Part shown: piece by piece, positions 52,128 through 60,932 of the stretch
How positions within the stretch are numbered: position 1 is the stretch's first letter
Layout of the letters: the number at the start of each line of letters is the position of its first letter
Source: Thiocapsa marina 5811
Lineage (GTDB): Bacteria; Pseudomonadota; Gammaproteobacteria; Chromatiales; Chromatiaceae
Length of the DNA stretch: 64,000 nt
NCBI RefSeq assembly: GCF_000223985.1
Contig: NZ_AFWV01000009.1
Location: 62,001 to 126,000 of the forward strand
Direction of reading: 5' to 3'
Notes under the pieces: generated by a model
Seen by the model: the letters and a program-made list of their open reading frames with translations, nothing else
Database searches by the model: none
Told to the model about the DNA's origin: nothing
Program-made: the position numbers and the translations under genes

Positions 52128-52901
52128 CTAACGGGCCGCCAAGGTCAGCTGATTCTGCTCGTCGTCGATCGTGACGCGGAAGCGACCGAGCAGACTCATC
52201 CCCAAGAGGGCATTCCCGCCGAGCCGCGAATCGTCGATGAAGGCTGCGGAGACCCCTTCGACCCGTGTCTCTCCGAGCCACACGCCGCTCAAGGTGCCGA
52301 GCCGCGCATCCACGGTCCCGTTGGCGGTCTGCACGGTCTGCATCCGCAGATCGTTCGGCGAAATCCCCAGCGGGCCGATCAAGGAGGCCGGCAAGACCAC
52401 ATGATCCGAACCCGTGTCGATCAGCAACACCCGCTGGACGCGCTGGCCGTTCGGCCCCTCGAGGGTCAGGTTCACGGCGTGCGAGGTGCCCTGTCGCTGC
52501 GTCGGCAGCACGATCGAGTCCCCGGGTTGACCGTCCTCGCCATCCGGAGCGTCGTCCGACGGAAAACCCGATCCTCCGGTTTCGATGATCAGCGGCGGTG
52601 CGACCACGGCAACCTTCTCGCCGAGGATGATGATCCGATCGACCTCGCCGGTTTCGGTCTGAACGATGACATGGTCGAAACCATCGAGCAGGAGCCGAAG
52701 ACGGGGCACCAGTTCGGCGCCCTCGGCGCGCCCCTCCATCTCGGCCGTCTGCTCGATGCCGCGCACCTCGAATCCGTGCTGGGCGATCAGCCGCTCCAAC
52801 TCCTCCTCGACGTTCACCAGCGGCGCCGCATCGGCGGTGCCGGCGAGAAGGGTGCATGTCCAACAGAGGTTGATCAGGCTCCGACGAACGAGGTGCTTCA
52901 T
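52128..52901 (-). CDS. Secreted retropepsin-like aspartic protease
   Basis: A 257-residue exported protein with a signal peptide (about residues 1-25, ending GTADAA). The C-terminal domain is a clan AA, single-domain aspartic protease of the bacterial TIGR02281-like group: active Asp162 in LLIDTGSDHVVLP, then GISPNDLRMQTVQTANG and GNALLGMSLLGRFRV, the second conserved block with a hydrophobic-Gly. The active form would be a dimer. The N-terminal 110 residues form a separate domain. Likely periplasmic. It shares strand with cls, 68 bases away. Confidence 0.88.
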   Translation of the reverse strand: MKHLVRRSLINLCWTCTLLAGTADAAPLVNVEEELERLIAQHGFEVRGIEQTAEMEGRAEGAELVPRLRLLLDGFDHVIVQTETGEVDRIIILGEKVAVVAPPLIIETGGSGFPSDDAPDGEDGQPGDSIVLPTQRQGTSHAVNLTLEGPNGQRVQRVLLIDTGSDHVVLPASLIGPLGISPNDLRMQTVQTANGTVDARLGTLSGVWLGETRVEGVSAAFIDDSRLGGNALLGMSLLGRFRVTIDDEQNQLTLAAR

Positions 52902-53316
52902 GACTCCGGACTCCGGACGCGATCGGCGCGAAGGATGGGACGGTGAAAAAGTGGCTTGAACAAGAGAGAGACTAGCAGCGCGCCGGAGTCCGGGCTACCG
53001 CCCTGTTTCGTCCAGCCCCGCGCTCGGGGATGCCGAGTCGAGCCTTCCGGGTCGGATACGCGCACAAGACCGTGAAGAAAACCGGGAAAAATGGGATCCG
53101 TTTCTTTATGATCACCGGTCTTTCGGTGGTTCCTTCAAGGCGCAGAGACAGGATGCGTTCACGTTTCGAGCCCGCGCCGCTCCATCTGCAGAACCATCCG
53201 AAGGAGCCGTCGTTTCCCGACGCCGTGCCCCTAAACAACAGGTCCGACCGGCATCGCGCCAAAGGCTCGGCGCCGAATCCGTGACAAGGCCCAGAACACA
53301 AAGAGGACACTCAAGC
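52902..53316. other. Divergent intergenic region between protease and SLC13 genes
   Basis: About 415 bases that must hold the start regions of both genes. A TATGAT box at 53107-53112 resembles a -10 element facing the SLC13 gene, but no matching -35 is seen. AGAGGA precedes the SLC13 ATG. No small gene is recognised. Confidence 0.35.
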
Positions 53317-55278
53317 ATGCTCGCCGCTTTTCGCGCCCTGACCAAGACCGATCTCGCTGCGGTCCTCTTTGCAATCGTCGGGTTCTATCTCGCCGGTCTC
53401 GTCCCCTCCGTGGAGATCGCCTGGGTCGTCGGATTCCTGCTTCTGACCATCTTCCTGTTCGCCTTCGAGGTCGTCACCGTCGATGTCGCCGCGATCAGCA
53501 TCATGGTCCTGCTCGGACTGACAGGACTCTTTGCGCCCTTCATGGGGCTCGAGCAGGGTTTGGTGCCGGTCGAGCATCTGTTCGACGGCTTTGCGAGCAA
53601 CGCCGTGATCTCCATCATCGCGGTCATGATCATCGGTGCCGGGCTCGACAAGACCGGGATCATGTCCAAGGTCGCGGGCTTCATCATGCGCATCGGCGGC
53701 AAGACCGAGTCGCGTATCATCCCGCTGATCTCCGGGACCGTCGGCGTCATCTCGAGCTTCATGCAGAACGTCGGGGCCGCGGCACTCTTTCTGCCCGTCG
53801 TCAGCCGTATCTCCGCGCGCACCGGGTTGCCGATGTCGCGCCTGCTGATGCCGATGGGCTTCTGCGCCATCCTGGGCGGCACCATCACCATGGTCGGCTC
53901 GAGCCCGCTGATCCTGTTGAACGATCTGATCCTCACCTCGAACCAGGCACTCCCGGCCGGCACGGCGCCGATGGAGACCTTTCAGCTCTTCGACGTGACC
54001 CCGATCGGGATCGCGCTGCTCGTCGCCGGTATCCTCTATTTCGTGATCGCGGGGCGCTTCGTCCTGCCCTCGCACGGGAACGAGATGCTGACCGGCAGCG
54101 ACACCAGCACCTACTTCGCCGAGACCTACGGGCTGTCGTCCTTCGAGATCCGGGAGGTCAGACTGCGCCCGGACAGTACCCTGGTGGGCATGAGCGTCGA
54201 CGACTTGGAGCAAACCTGGCGGTTGCGCGTCATCGCCGTCGAGAAGGGCGACGGCCTGCGTCTGGGTGCGGACGGCGTAGACCGCTCGCTCGGTATCGAG
54301 CCCGGCACCACGCTCGGCCTGCTCGGCACCGAGGAGAAGCTCGCGCGCTTTGCCGATGACAACGCCGTGGATGTCAAAACCGACCTCGAGCTCTTCTCCG
54401 AGGCGATGTCGAACACCAAAGCGGGCGTGGCCGAGATCGTGATCCCGCCCGGGTCCAGCCTGATCGGCAAGACCGCACGCGATGTCTGGATGCGCAAGAC
54501 CTACGGCCTGTCGCTGCTCGCCATCAATCGCGGCGGCACCCAGATCACCTTCAACACCGGCGGCGTGCGCAATACGCCGCTCCTCGCCGGCGATGCCTTG
54601 GTGGTTCACACGACCTGGGCAGACCTGACGCGCCTGACCAAAGACCGCAACTTCGTCGTGGTCACGACCGAATATCCGCATGAGGAGCTGCGTCCGCACA
54701 AGGTCCGCGCCGCGCTCGTCTTCTTCGTGATCACGCTGGCATTGGTGCTCCTGACCGACCTGAGGCTCTCGGTGGCGCTGCTTACCGGTGCCATGGGCAT
54801 GATCCTCGCCGGCGTCCTCTCGATCGACGAGGCATACCAGGCCGTGAGTTGGAAAACGGTCTTTCTGTTGGCGTCTCTGATCCCGCTCGGGCTCGCCGTC
54901 GAGTCCAGCGGGACCGCCGCCTGGATCGCCCAGCAGACGCTGACCGCGCTCGGTGACGTACCGATCTGGGTCGTCCAGGCCGCGCTCGCGGTGCTCGCGA
55001 CCTTCTTCACCCTGGTCATGTCCAACGTCGGTGCGACCGTCCTGCTCGTCCCGCTGGCGGTCAACATGGCCTTGGGGATCGGCGCCAACCCGGCCGTGTT
55101 TGCCCTGACGGTCGCGATCGCCACCTCGAACTCCTTCTTGATTCCGACCCATCAGGTGAATGCACTGCTGATGGGACCCGGCAATTATCGGGTTGTCGAC
55201 TTCATGCGTGCCGGCGGGATCATGACGGTCCTCTTTTTGGTGGTGGCGCTGACCATGCTCAACCTGGTCTTTGGCTGA
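53317..55278 (+). CDS. SLC13-family anion permease with two RCK_C domains
   Basis: A 653-residue membrane protein of the divalent anion:sodium symporter type. N-terminal helices include the SNA-like segment FDGFASNAVISIIAVMIIGA, followed by QNVGAAALFLPVV. Two TrkA-C (RCK_C) regulatory domains lie in the middle (about 275-355 and 370-450; REVRLRPDSTLVGMSVDD, IPPGSSLIGKTARDVW). The C-terminal helix block has NVGATVLLVPLAVNM and SNSFLIPTHQVNALLMGPG. Related proteins take up sulfate or dicarboxylates; sulfate would suit a sulfur bacterium but is not proven. The TGA stop is the first three bases of a repeat. Confidence 0.9.
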   Translation: MLAAFRALTKTDLAAVLFAIVGFYLAGLVPSVEIAWVVGFLLLTIFLFAFEVVTVDVAAISIMVLLGLTGLFAPFMGLEQGLVPVEHLFDGFASNAVISIIAVMIIGAGLDKTGIMSKVAGFIMRIGGKTESRIIPLISGTVGVISSFMQNVGAAALFLPVVSRISARTGLPMSRLLMPMGFCAILGGTITMVGSSPLILLNDLILTSNQALPAGTAPMETFQLFDVTPIGIALLVAGILYFVIAGRFVLPSHGNEMLTGSDTSTYFAETYGLSSFEIREVRLRPDSTLVGMSVDDLEQTWRLRVIAVEKGDGLRLGADGVDRSLGIEPGTTLGLLGTEEKLARFADDNAVDVKTDLELFSEAMSNTKAGVAEIVIPPGSSLIGKTARDVWMRKTYGLSLLAINRGGTQITFNTGGVRNTPLLAGDALVVHTTWADLTRLTKDRNFVVVTTEYPHEELRPHKVRAALVFFVITLALVLLTDLRLSVALLTGAMGMILAGVLSIDEAYQAVSWKTVFLLASLIPLGLAVESSGTAAWIAQQTLTALGDVPIWVVQAALAVLATFFTLVMSNVGATVLLVPLAVNMALGIGANPAVFALTVAIATSNSFLIPTHQVNALLMGPGNYRVVDFMRAGGIMTVLFLVVALTMLNLVFG

Positions 55279-55464
55279 ACCGCGTCCTCGGTGACATGAA
55301 TTGTCGAGGTCAAGCGGGACCTCGACCCAAACAACAAGGCCGGCGAGACGCGGTTCAGGATTTTTTTCTTTCTTTCTAGAACCGCGTCCGCTGCGACGGG
55401 CTTGGAATCACGCGAGGGCGAGACCCGAATGAAGACAGTGCATGTCGCGCGAGACGCGGTTTTA
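55276..55464 (+). repeat. Tandem A-A composite repeat with compensated termini
   Basis: The first A module (55276-55357, 82 nt) starts TGAACCGCGTC and ends GACGCGGTTCA: both ends differ from the consensus by one base but still pair with each other. A T-rich 19-nt spacer follows, then a second A-like module (55377-55464) with TAGAACCGCGTC and GACGCGGTTTTA, each end one base longer. The block fills the gap between the SLC13 gene, whose stop it supplies, and the AAA+ gene, whose ATG starts five bases after it. Confidence 0.85.
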
Positions 55465-55469
55465 TAGGG

Positions 55470-56702
55470 ATGTCGCTGCTGCGCAAGACGCCGACCTGCC
55501 CGGTGCATGGCTGCGAGCTGGTGCTCTCGCACCACGGCAAGAAGAGCAATCTCGGGCATTACTTCGTCGAGGTGGTGGGCGCGCCGCTCCTGTATTGCCC
55601 GCAGTGTTTGGAGAAGGGTCAGGACACCTCGGTGGAGGTCGAGCCGGCGGCGTCCAATGCCTTTCTGAAGCGGCTGGTCCAGGTGCTCGAGACCTCGGAA
55701 TTTCCGGGATTGCTCAATAAGCCGAAGATCAGGGTCGACTTCAATCCGTCGAAGACGACCTTGGAACACCCCTACGCCCAAGGCGTTACGATGAACACCG
55801 TCGGGACGGCGCAACCCGGAGCCGCCGCACCGCCGGCGGAAGAACCCGAAGAGACGCGCTTGGACGGCATCGAGCCGGTCGAGCCGCGCCACACGCTCAA
55901 TCAACTCATCCTGGATCAGGACACCTTGGAGCGCATCCGCGAGGCGACCAACGTCCTGGTCTCCCAGGATATGATCTACGTCACCTGGGGCCTGAGCTCG
56001 GTGGCCCGCACCGGGCGCAGGGTCGCGCTCAACTTCTACGGCCCGCCGGGGACCGGCAAGACCCTGGCCGCCGACGCCATCGCCGACCTGCTCGCGAAAA
56101 AGATCCTGCGCATCAGCTATGCCGAGCTCGAATCCAAGTATGTCGGCGAAACACCCAAGAACATCAAGGCCGCCTTCGCCAAGGCCTCCGAGACCGGCGC
56201 CCTGCTCTTCTTCGACGAGGCCGACTCCATCCTCGGCAAGCGTCTGGTCAATGTCTCCCAATCGGCCGACAACAGCATCAACGTTGCGCGCAGCACGACC
56301 CTGATCGAGCTCGACAACTTCGACGGCGCGGTCATCTTCGCCTCGAATCTGGTCGGCAATTACGACACCGCCTTCCTGCGGCGTATGCTCGCCCATGTCG
56401 AGTTCCGACTCCCCGCCACCGAGCAGCGCGAGAAGATCTGGCGCTGCCACATCCCGCCACAATTGCCGCTGTCGGAGGATGTCGATTTCGAGAGCCTGGC
56501 GCTCTATTCCGAGGGTGCGGCGGGCGGCGACATCCAGAACGCCGTGCTCCTCGCGGCCTCTTATGCCTCGATGCGACAGGGGGCCGAGCAAGTCGTCATG
56601 CTCGCCGACCTGAAACGTGCCATCGCCTTCCTCCTCGACGGCAAACGCAAGATCCTCGAGGGCGACGCCGGATCGGACAGCGATCGGTTCGATTGGGGCT
56701 AA
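55470..56702 (+). CDS. AAA+ ATPase with N-terminal zinc-ribbon-like region
   Basis: A 410-residue protein. The N-terminus contains CPVHGC and, 30 residues later, CPQC, a probable four-Cys metal site. After a linker, an AAA+ domain of the FtsH/Cdc48-like class carries Walker A GPPGTGKT (Lys197), Walker B ALLFFDEADS, a sensor-1-like IFASN and an Arg finger candidate in FLRRML. Related ATPases remodel protein complexes. No peptidase domain is attached. The stop TAA lies in TAAACAGCGTCC, a possible remnant of another repeat end. Partner proteins are not encoded nearby. Confidence 0.85.
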   Translation: MSLLRKTPTCPVHGCELVLSHHGKKSNLGHYFVEVVGAPLLYCPQCLEKGQDTSVEVEPAASNAFLKRLVQVLETSEFPGLLNKPKIRVDFNPSKTTLEHPYAQGVTMNTVGTAQPGAAAPPAEEPEETRLDGIEPVEPRHTLNQLILDQDTLERIREATNVLVSQDMIYVTWGLSSVARTGRRVALNFYGPPGTGKTLAADAIADLLAKKILRISYAELESKYVGETPKNIKAAFAKASETGALLFFDEADSILGKRLVNVSQSADNSINVARSTTLIELDNFDGAVIFASNLVGNYDTAFLRRMLAHVEFRLPATEQREKIWRCHIPPQLPLSEDVDFESLALYSEGAAGGDIQNAVLLAASYASMRQGAEQVVMLADLKRAIAFLLDGKRKILEGDAGSDSDRFDWG

Positions 56703-56711
56703 ACAGCGTCC
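56700..56711 (+). repeat. Possible remnant of an A-module left end
   Basis: TAAACAGCGTCC at the stop codon of the AAA+ gene differs by one base from the A-module start TAAACCGCGTCC. No further similarity follows, so this may be chance. Confidence 0.35.
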
Positions 56712-56928
56712 CGCATGCCCCGCCCTCTTGTTGGAAGGCCGCCGCGTACAGATCGACACGCATCACAGCAGGCGCGGCGTCGATCGACGATCATTGCCCC
56801 TGTTGGACCGATCGATCAGAGCGCAAACGATGCTGCGAGGAAGCCGACATGACCGAGTGCGTGCCCTGCCGCGAGCGTCGGCCAGATCGTGGGCCGTCGT
56901 TGGAACAGTCCGCCCTGGCTAAAACCTG

Positions 56929-58197
56929 ATGCGCGCACCGCGTTCGCTGCTGCCGGTCCTCTTGATCTCGGCGACACTCGCCGCGGCGACACTCATCCCG
57001 GGATCGTTTCGCACCTCGGTCAGCGAGCCGATCCGAGTCGGCGTCCTCCATGCCGGGTCCGGTCCGATGGGCGAGAGCGAGAGAGGGCTCGTCGACGGGG
57101 CGCGGCTCGCCGTGGAGGAGATCAATGCCGAGGGTGGGCTGCTCGGGCGTCGGCTGGAGCTCGTCGTCGCCGAGAACCATTCGGATCAGACGCAAGCAGC
57201 CGCCGAGGTCGAGCGCCTGATTCTCGAAGAGCGCGTCAGCGTCGTGCTCGCCTGCTGGACCTCCGCGTGCCGCAAGGCCGTCACGCCGGTGGTCGAGCAA
57301 CATCGTCACCTGATGCTCTACGTGCTGCAGTACGAAGGCCTGGAACAATCGCCTCATCTCGTCTACATGGGCTCGGCACCCAACCAGCAGATCATCCCGG
57401 GGGCGCGTTGGGCGATGGACCGATTCGGGAGTCGGATCTATCTTGTCGGCTCGGACTACATCTTCCCGCGCACCGCCAACCGATTGATTCGGGATCTGGT
57501 CACCGCAGCCGGCGGCGAGATTTCGGCGGAGCGCTACGTACCCATGGATGCGACCGATCTCGACGCGATCGCCGCCGAGATCCGAAGCCTGGCACCGGAC
57601 GCGGTGCTCAACACGCTCAACGGCGATGCCAACCGGCACCTTTTCGCAGCCCTTCGGGCCGCAAATCTCGATGACATGCCGGTGGTCTCCTTCAGCGTCG
57701 CCGAGCCCGAGCTTCGCTCCATGCGCGGAGGGCACTTTCATCGCGAGCATTACGCGGTGTGGGGTTACTTCCAAAGCCTGCCGGACGCCGTCAACCGGCG
57801 TTTCGTCGCCGCTTTCCGGGAGCGCTTCGGCGCCGATCGCGTCGTCGGCGACCCGATCGTCTCGAGCTACAACGGGATCAGGCTGTGGGCCGAGGCGGTT
57901 CGCGAGGCCGGCACCGACAATTCGGCACAGGTGAATCGCTCCATCGGGCGCGCGAGCCTGCAGGGGCCGTCCGGGATCGTTGCACTGGATGCCGCCACTC
58001 GACACCTGTGGCGCAAGGTCTATGTCGGACATGCACGCGCGGACGGGCAATTCGACGCGGTCGAGATCTCCGAAGCACCGGTCCGCCCGGCGCCGTTTCC
58101 CGCTTACCGCAGCCGCGCGCAGTGGCGTGCGTTGATCGATCTGCTGTCGGACGAATCGATTCGGCGCCCGCCGGAGGATCAACCGTGGGCGCCGTGA
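56929..58197 (+). CDS. Periplasmic binding protein, type 1 (amide/urea-like), probable sensor
   Basis: A 422-residue exported type 1 periplasmic binding protein (signal helix about 7-22). It resembles the UrtA/AmiC/FmdD group: GLVDGARLAVEEINAEGGLL, VVLACWTSACRKAV, GSDYIFPRTANRLI and SYNGIRLWAEAV are typical. No ABC permease or ATPase genes adjoin. Instead its end overlaps the start of a GGDEF-EAL gene, so it may sense a ligand for c-di-GMP signalling rather than deliver it to a transporter. The ATG has no strong ribosome site. Confidence 0.85.
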   Translation: MRAPRSLLPVLLISATLAAATLIPGSFRTSVSEPIRVGVLHAGSGPMGESERGLVDGARLAVEEINAEGGLLGRRLELVVAENHSDQTQAAAEVERLILEERVSVVLACWTSACRKAVTPVVEQHRHLMLYVLQYEGLEQSPHLVYMGSAPNQQIIPGARWAMDRFGSRIYLVGSDYIFPRTANRLIRDLVTAAGGEISAERYVPMDATDLDAIAAEIRSLAPDAVLNTLNGDANRHLFAALRAANLDDMPVVSFSVAEPELRSMRGGHFHREHYAVWGYFQSLPDAVNRRFVAAFRERFGADRVVGDPIVSSYNGIRLWAEAVREAGTDNSAQVNRSIGRASLQGPSGIVALDAATRHLWRKVYVGHARADGQFDAVEISEAPVRPAPFPAYRSRAQWRALIDLLSDESIRRPPEDQPWAP

Positions 58198-60932
58198 ATC
58201 CACGCCGTCTCGGCCTGCGTTTGGCGGTCGGATTCCTGATCATCGCCCTGCTGCCCTTGGCGGGTCTGGCCTGGTTCTATCTGCACACCTTCGAGCGTGC
58301 CCTCACCGCAACCGTTCTGCAGAACGTGACCTCGATTGCGGACAAAAAAGCCGACCAGATCGACGACTACATCAACGAAAGGCTGGCCGACGCACGCTCG
58401 TTTGCGAGCCAGGCCCAAGTTCGGGGGACGTTGTCGGCACTCCTCGCCACCGATCGCAGCGCCGCGATTCCGACTCCGAGCACAGCCGATTTCAAAGAAC
58501 TGGCCAAGCTCGGCGAGCGCGCGGACTACCACGACGTCCTCTTGATCGACGAAAGAGGCGATGTCGTCTTCTCGCTTCGCGGCGAGGACGACCTCGGCAC
58601 CAACCTTCTGCACGGCCCTTTTCGCAATACCGAGCTGGCCGCGGGCTTTCGCCAGGCCATGACCTTCATGCACATCGACCTGACCCGTTTCGCGCCTTAT
58701 GGCCCGTCGGGAAACGCGATCGCGGCCTTTGTCGTCGCGCCGATTCTCGAAGGGCAGCACCCGATCGGGGCATTGGCGCTTCAAGTCAACCTCGCCACCC
58801 TGATGCCGGTGGTCAGCGACCGCACCGGGCTCGGGGTCACCGGCGAAACCGTGCTCGCCGTTCGGGACGGACAATCGGCACGCTACACCATCGCGCTCGA
58901 ACGCATGCCGGGAGAGCCCTTCAGCAATCGGGTGCCGCTCGACCGCACGGCGGAGCCGATGCGTCTTGCGCTGGCCGGAAGCCAAGGCCGCGGCCTGATG
59001 CAGGACTACGCAGGCATCGAGGTCGCAGCAGGTTGGCGATATCTGCCGGCGCTGGGCTGGGGCATGGTGGTGAAGATCGACGCTGCCGAGGTCATGGCCC
59101 CTCTGCATGCGATGCAGGAGGCCACGGCATGGGCGTTCGCGCTCTTCCTGCTCGCCTCGGCCAGCGCGGCACTCGTGCTCGGTCGCCGCTTGGTCAGAGA
59201 CGAAACCACCATCGCCGCCCAACAGGCGCGCTACCGCGCCATGCTCGGCAGCATGAACGACGGGGTTGCCCTCTACCGCCCGCGTCCGGACGGGAGCGAG
59301 TTCGTCCTGATCGACATCAATCCGGCCGCCCAGAGGATCGCGGGGGTGGCGAGACGCAAGGATGTGCTCGGACGACCCTCCAGGATCGCCTTCCCGGGTT
59401 TGGAGGCCGCCGGCATCTTCGCCGCATTTCGCCGCGTTCATCGCCATGGCGGGCGCGAAACGATCAGCCTTGCGGTCTACGACAAGGGCCCGATCCGTCT
59501 CTGGCTCGAGAGCGACGTGATCCGCCTCGAGGGCGGCGAGATCCTTTCGGTGTTCAAAGACATCACCGCCCGCAGGGCCGCGGATGAACGCATCGAGCAC
59601 ATCGCCCATCACGACAGCCTGACCGGTCTCGTCAATCGCCACAACCTCGAGATCCTGTTGCGGCAGGCGCTGCACTCGGCACACCGCGACGGGCGATGGC
59701 TCGCGGTCCTCTTTATCGATCTGGACCGCTTCAAGGTCATCAACGATACGCTCGGCCATCACATCGGCGATCTGTTGTTGGTCGAGGTGGCACGCCGGCT
59801 GCGCGCCGACGTGCGCGAGAACGACATCGTCGCGCGTCAGGGCGGGGACGAGTTCGTTGTCGTGCTCACTGCCTTGGAGCGCGCCGAAGACGCCTCGACG
59901 GTCGCCGCGAAGATTCTGGACGCAATCGGCGAGCCGTACGCCATCGACGGCGAACGGCTGCACACCAGCCCCAGCATCGGCATCAGCATTTATCCCGATG
60001 ACGGATGGGACGCCGACACCCTGATGAGGAACGCCGACACGGCGATGTATCACGCCAAGGAGCAGGGTCGAAACAACATCCAGTATTTCACCGAGGCACT
60101 CAACGTGGCCGCCGGCGAGCGCCTGACGGTCGAGCGCGAGCTGCGCGTGGCGATCGAGGAGGGTCAGCTCGCGGTGCACTATCAGCCCCAGCTCGAGCCC
60201 GATGCGGATCCGCTCGCTCGCCCCTACGCCATGGAGGCCCTGGTCCGTTGGCACCATCCGCAGCGCGGCTTGCTCGCCGCGGGATATTTCATCCCGATCG
60301 CGGAGGAATCCGGCCTCATCCACGTGATCGGGGAGTGGGTCTTGAACGAGGCTTGTCGCCGTTTCGGCGAATGGAAGGAGGCCGGCATGGGACCGAGGCG
60401 CATCGCCGTCAACCTCTCCGCCCACCAACTGCGCAATCCCGCCCTGATCGACACCGTCTCCGCCGTGCTGCGACGCTACGGCATGAAAGACAACGAGCTG
60501 GAGCTCGAGGTCACCGAGACGGTTGCGATGCGCGATCCCGGGCGCGCGGTCGAGACGCTGCAGGCACTGCGCGGTCTCGGCGTTGCACTGGCGATCGACG
60601 ATTTCGGTACCGGCCATTCCTCGCTGGCCTACCTCAAACGCCTGCCGATCCAGACGCTGAAGCTCGACCGTGAGTTCGTGCGCGATATCGAAACCGACGA
60701 GAACGACGCCGCGATCAGTGCCGCGACCCTCGCCCTCGCCCACGAGCTCGGCCTACGGGTGGTGGCCGAGGGCATCGAGACGGAGGGTCAGAGCCGTTTC
60801 CTGCAAGCACACGGCTGCGACCTCCTGCAGGGCTATTTCTACGGCAGACCCGAGCCCGCCGAGGTCTGGACGGCACGCTGGTCAGAGGGCGAGTCTGCCG
60901 AGCTCAGGCGCACCCGAAACCATAACGCGTAG
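58185..60932 (+). CDS. Membrane Cache-PAS-GGDEF-EAL c-di-GMP signalling protein
   Basis: A 915-residue protein starting at a GTG with GGAGG seven bases upstream, 13 bases inside the binding-protein gene. It has a first helix (about 13-33), a periplasmic Cache-type sensor (about 34-305; TGLGVTGETVLAVRDG), a second helix (about 310-330), a PAS domain (MNDGVALYRP...), a GGDEF domain with intact QGGDEF, and an EAL domain with intact MEALVRWHHP. Both enzymatic sites look preserved. The last 94 bases overlap the convergent RND gene. It probably works with the binding protein encoded before it. Confidence 0.9.
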   Translation: MGAVNPRRLGLRLAVGFLIIALLPLAGLAWFYLHTFERALTATVLQNVTSIADKKADQIDDYINERLADARSFASQAQVRGTLSALLATDRSAAIPTPSTADFKELAKLGERADYHDVLLIDERGDVVFSLRGEDDLGTNLLHGPFRNTELAAGFRQAMTFMHIDLTRFAPYGPSGNAIAAFVVAPILEGQHPIGALALQVNLATLMPVVSDRTGLGVTGETVLAVRDGQSARYTIALERMPGEPFSNRVPLDRTAEPMRLALAGSQGRGLMQDYAGIEVAAGWRYLPALGWGMVVKIDAAEVMAPLHAMQEATAWAFALFLLASASAALVLGRRLVRDETTIAAQQARYRAMLGSMNDGVALYRPRPDGSEFVLIDINPAAQRIAGVARRKDVLGRPSRIAFPGLEAAGIFAAFRRVHRHGGRETISLAVYDKGPIRLWLESDVIRLEGGEILSVFKDITARRAADERIEHIAHHDSLTGLVNRHNLEILLRQALHSAHRDGRWLAVLFIDLDRFKVINDTLGHHIGDLLLVEVARRLRADVRENDIVARQGGDEFVVVLTALERAEDASTVAAKILDAIGEPYAIDGERLHTSPSIGISIYPDDGWDADTLMRNADTAMYHAKEQGRNNIQYFTEALNVAAGERLTVERELRVAIEEGQLAVHYQPQLEPDADPLARPYAMEALVRWHHPQRGLLAAGYFIPIAEESGLIHVIGEWVLNEACRRFGEWKEAGMGPRRIAVNLSAHQLRNPALIDTVSAVLRRYGMKDNELELEVTETVAMRDPGRAVETLQALRGLGVALAIDDFGTGHSSLAYLKRLPIQTLKLDREFVRDIETDENDAAISAATLALAHELGLRVVAEGIETEGQSRFLQAHGCDLLQGYFYGRPEPAEVWTARWSEGESAELRRTRNHNA

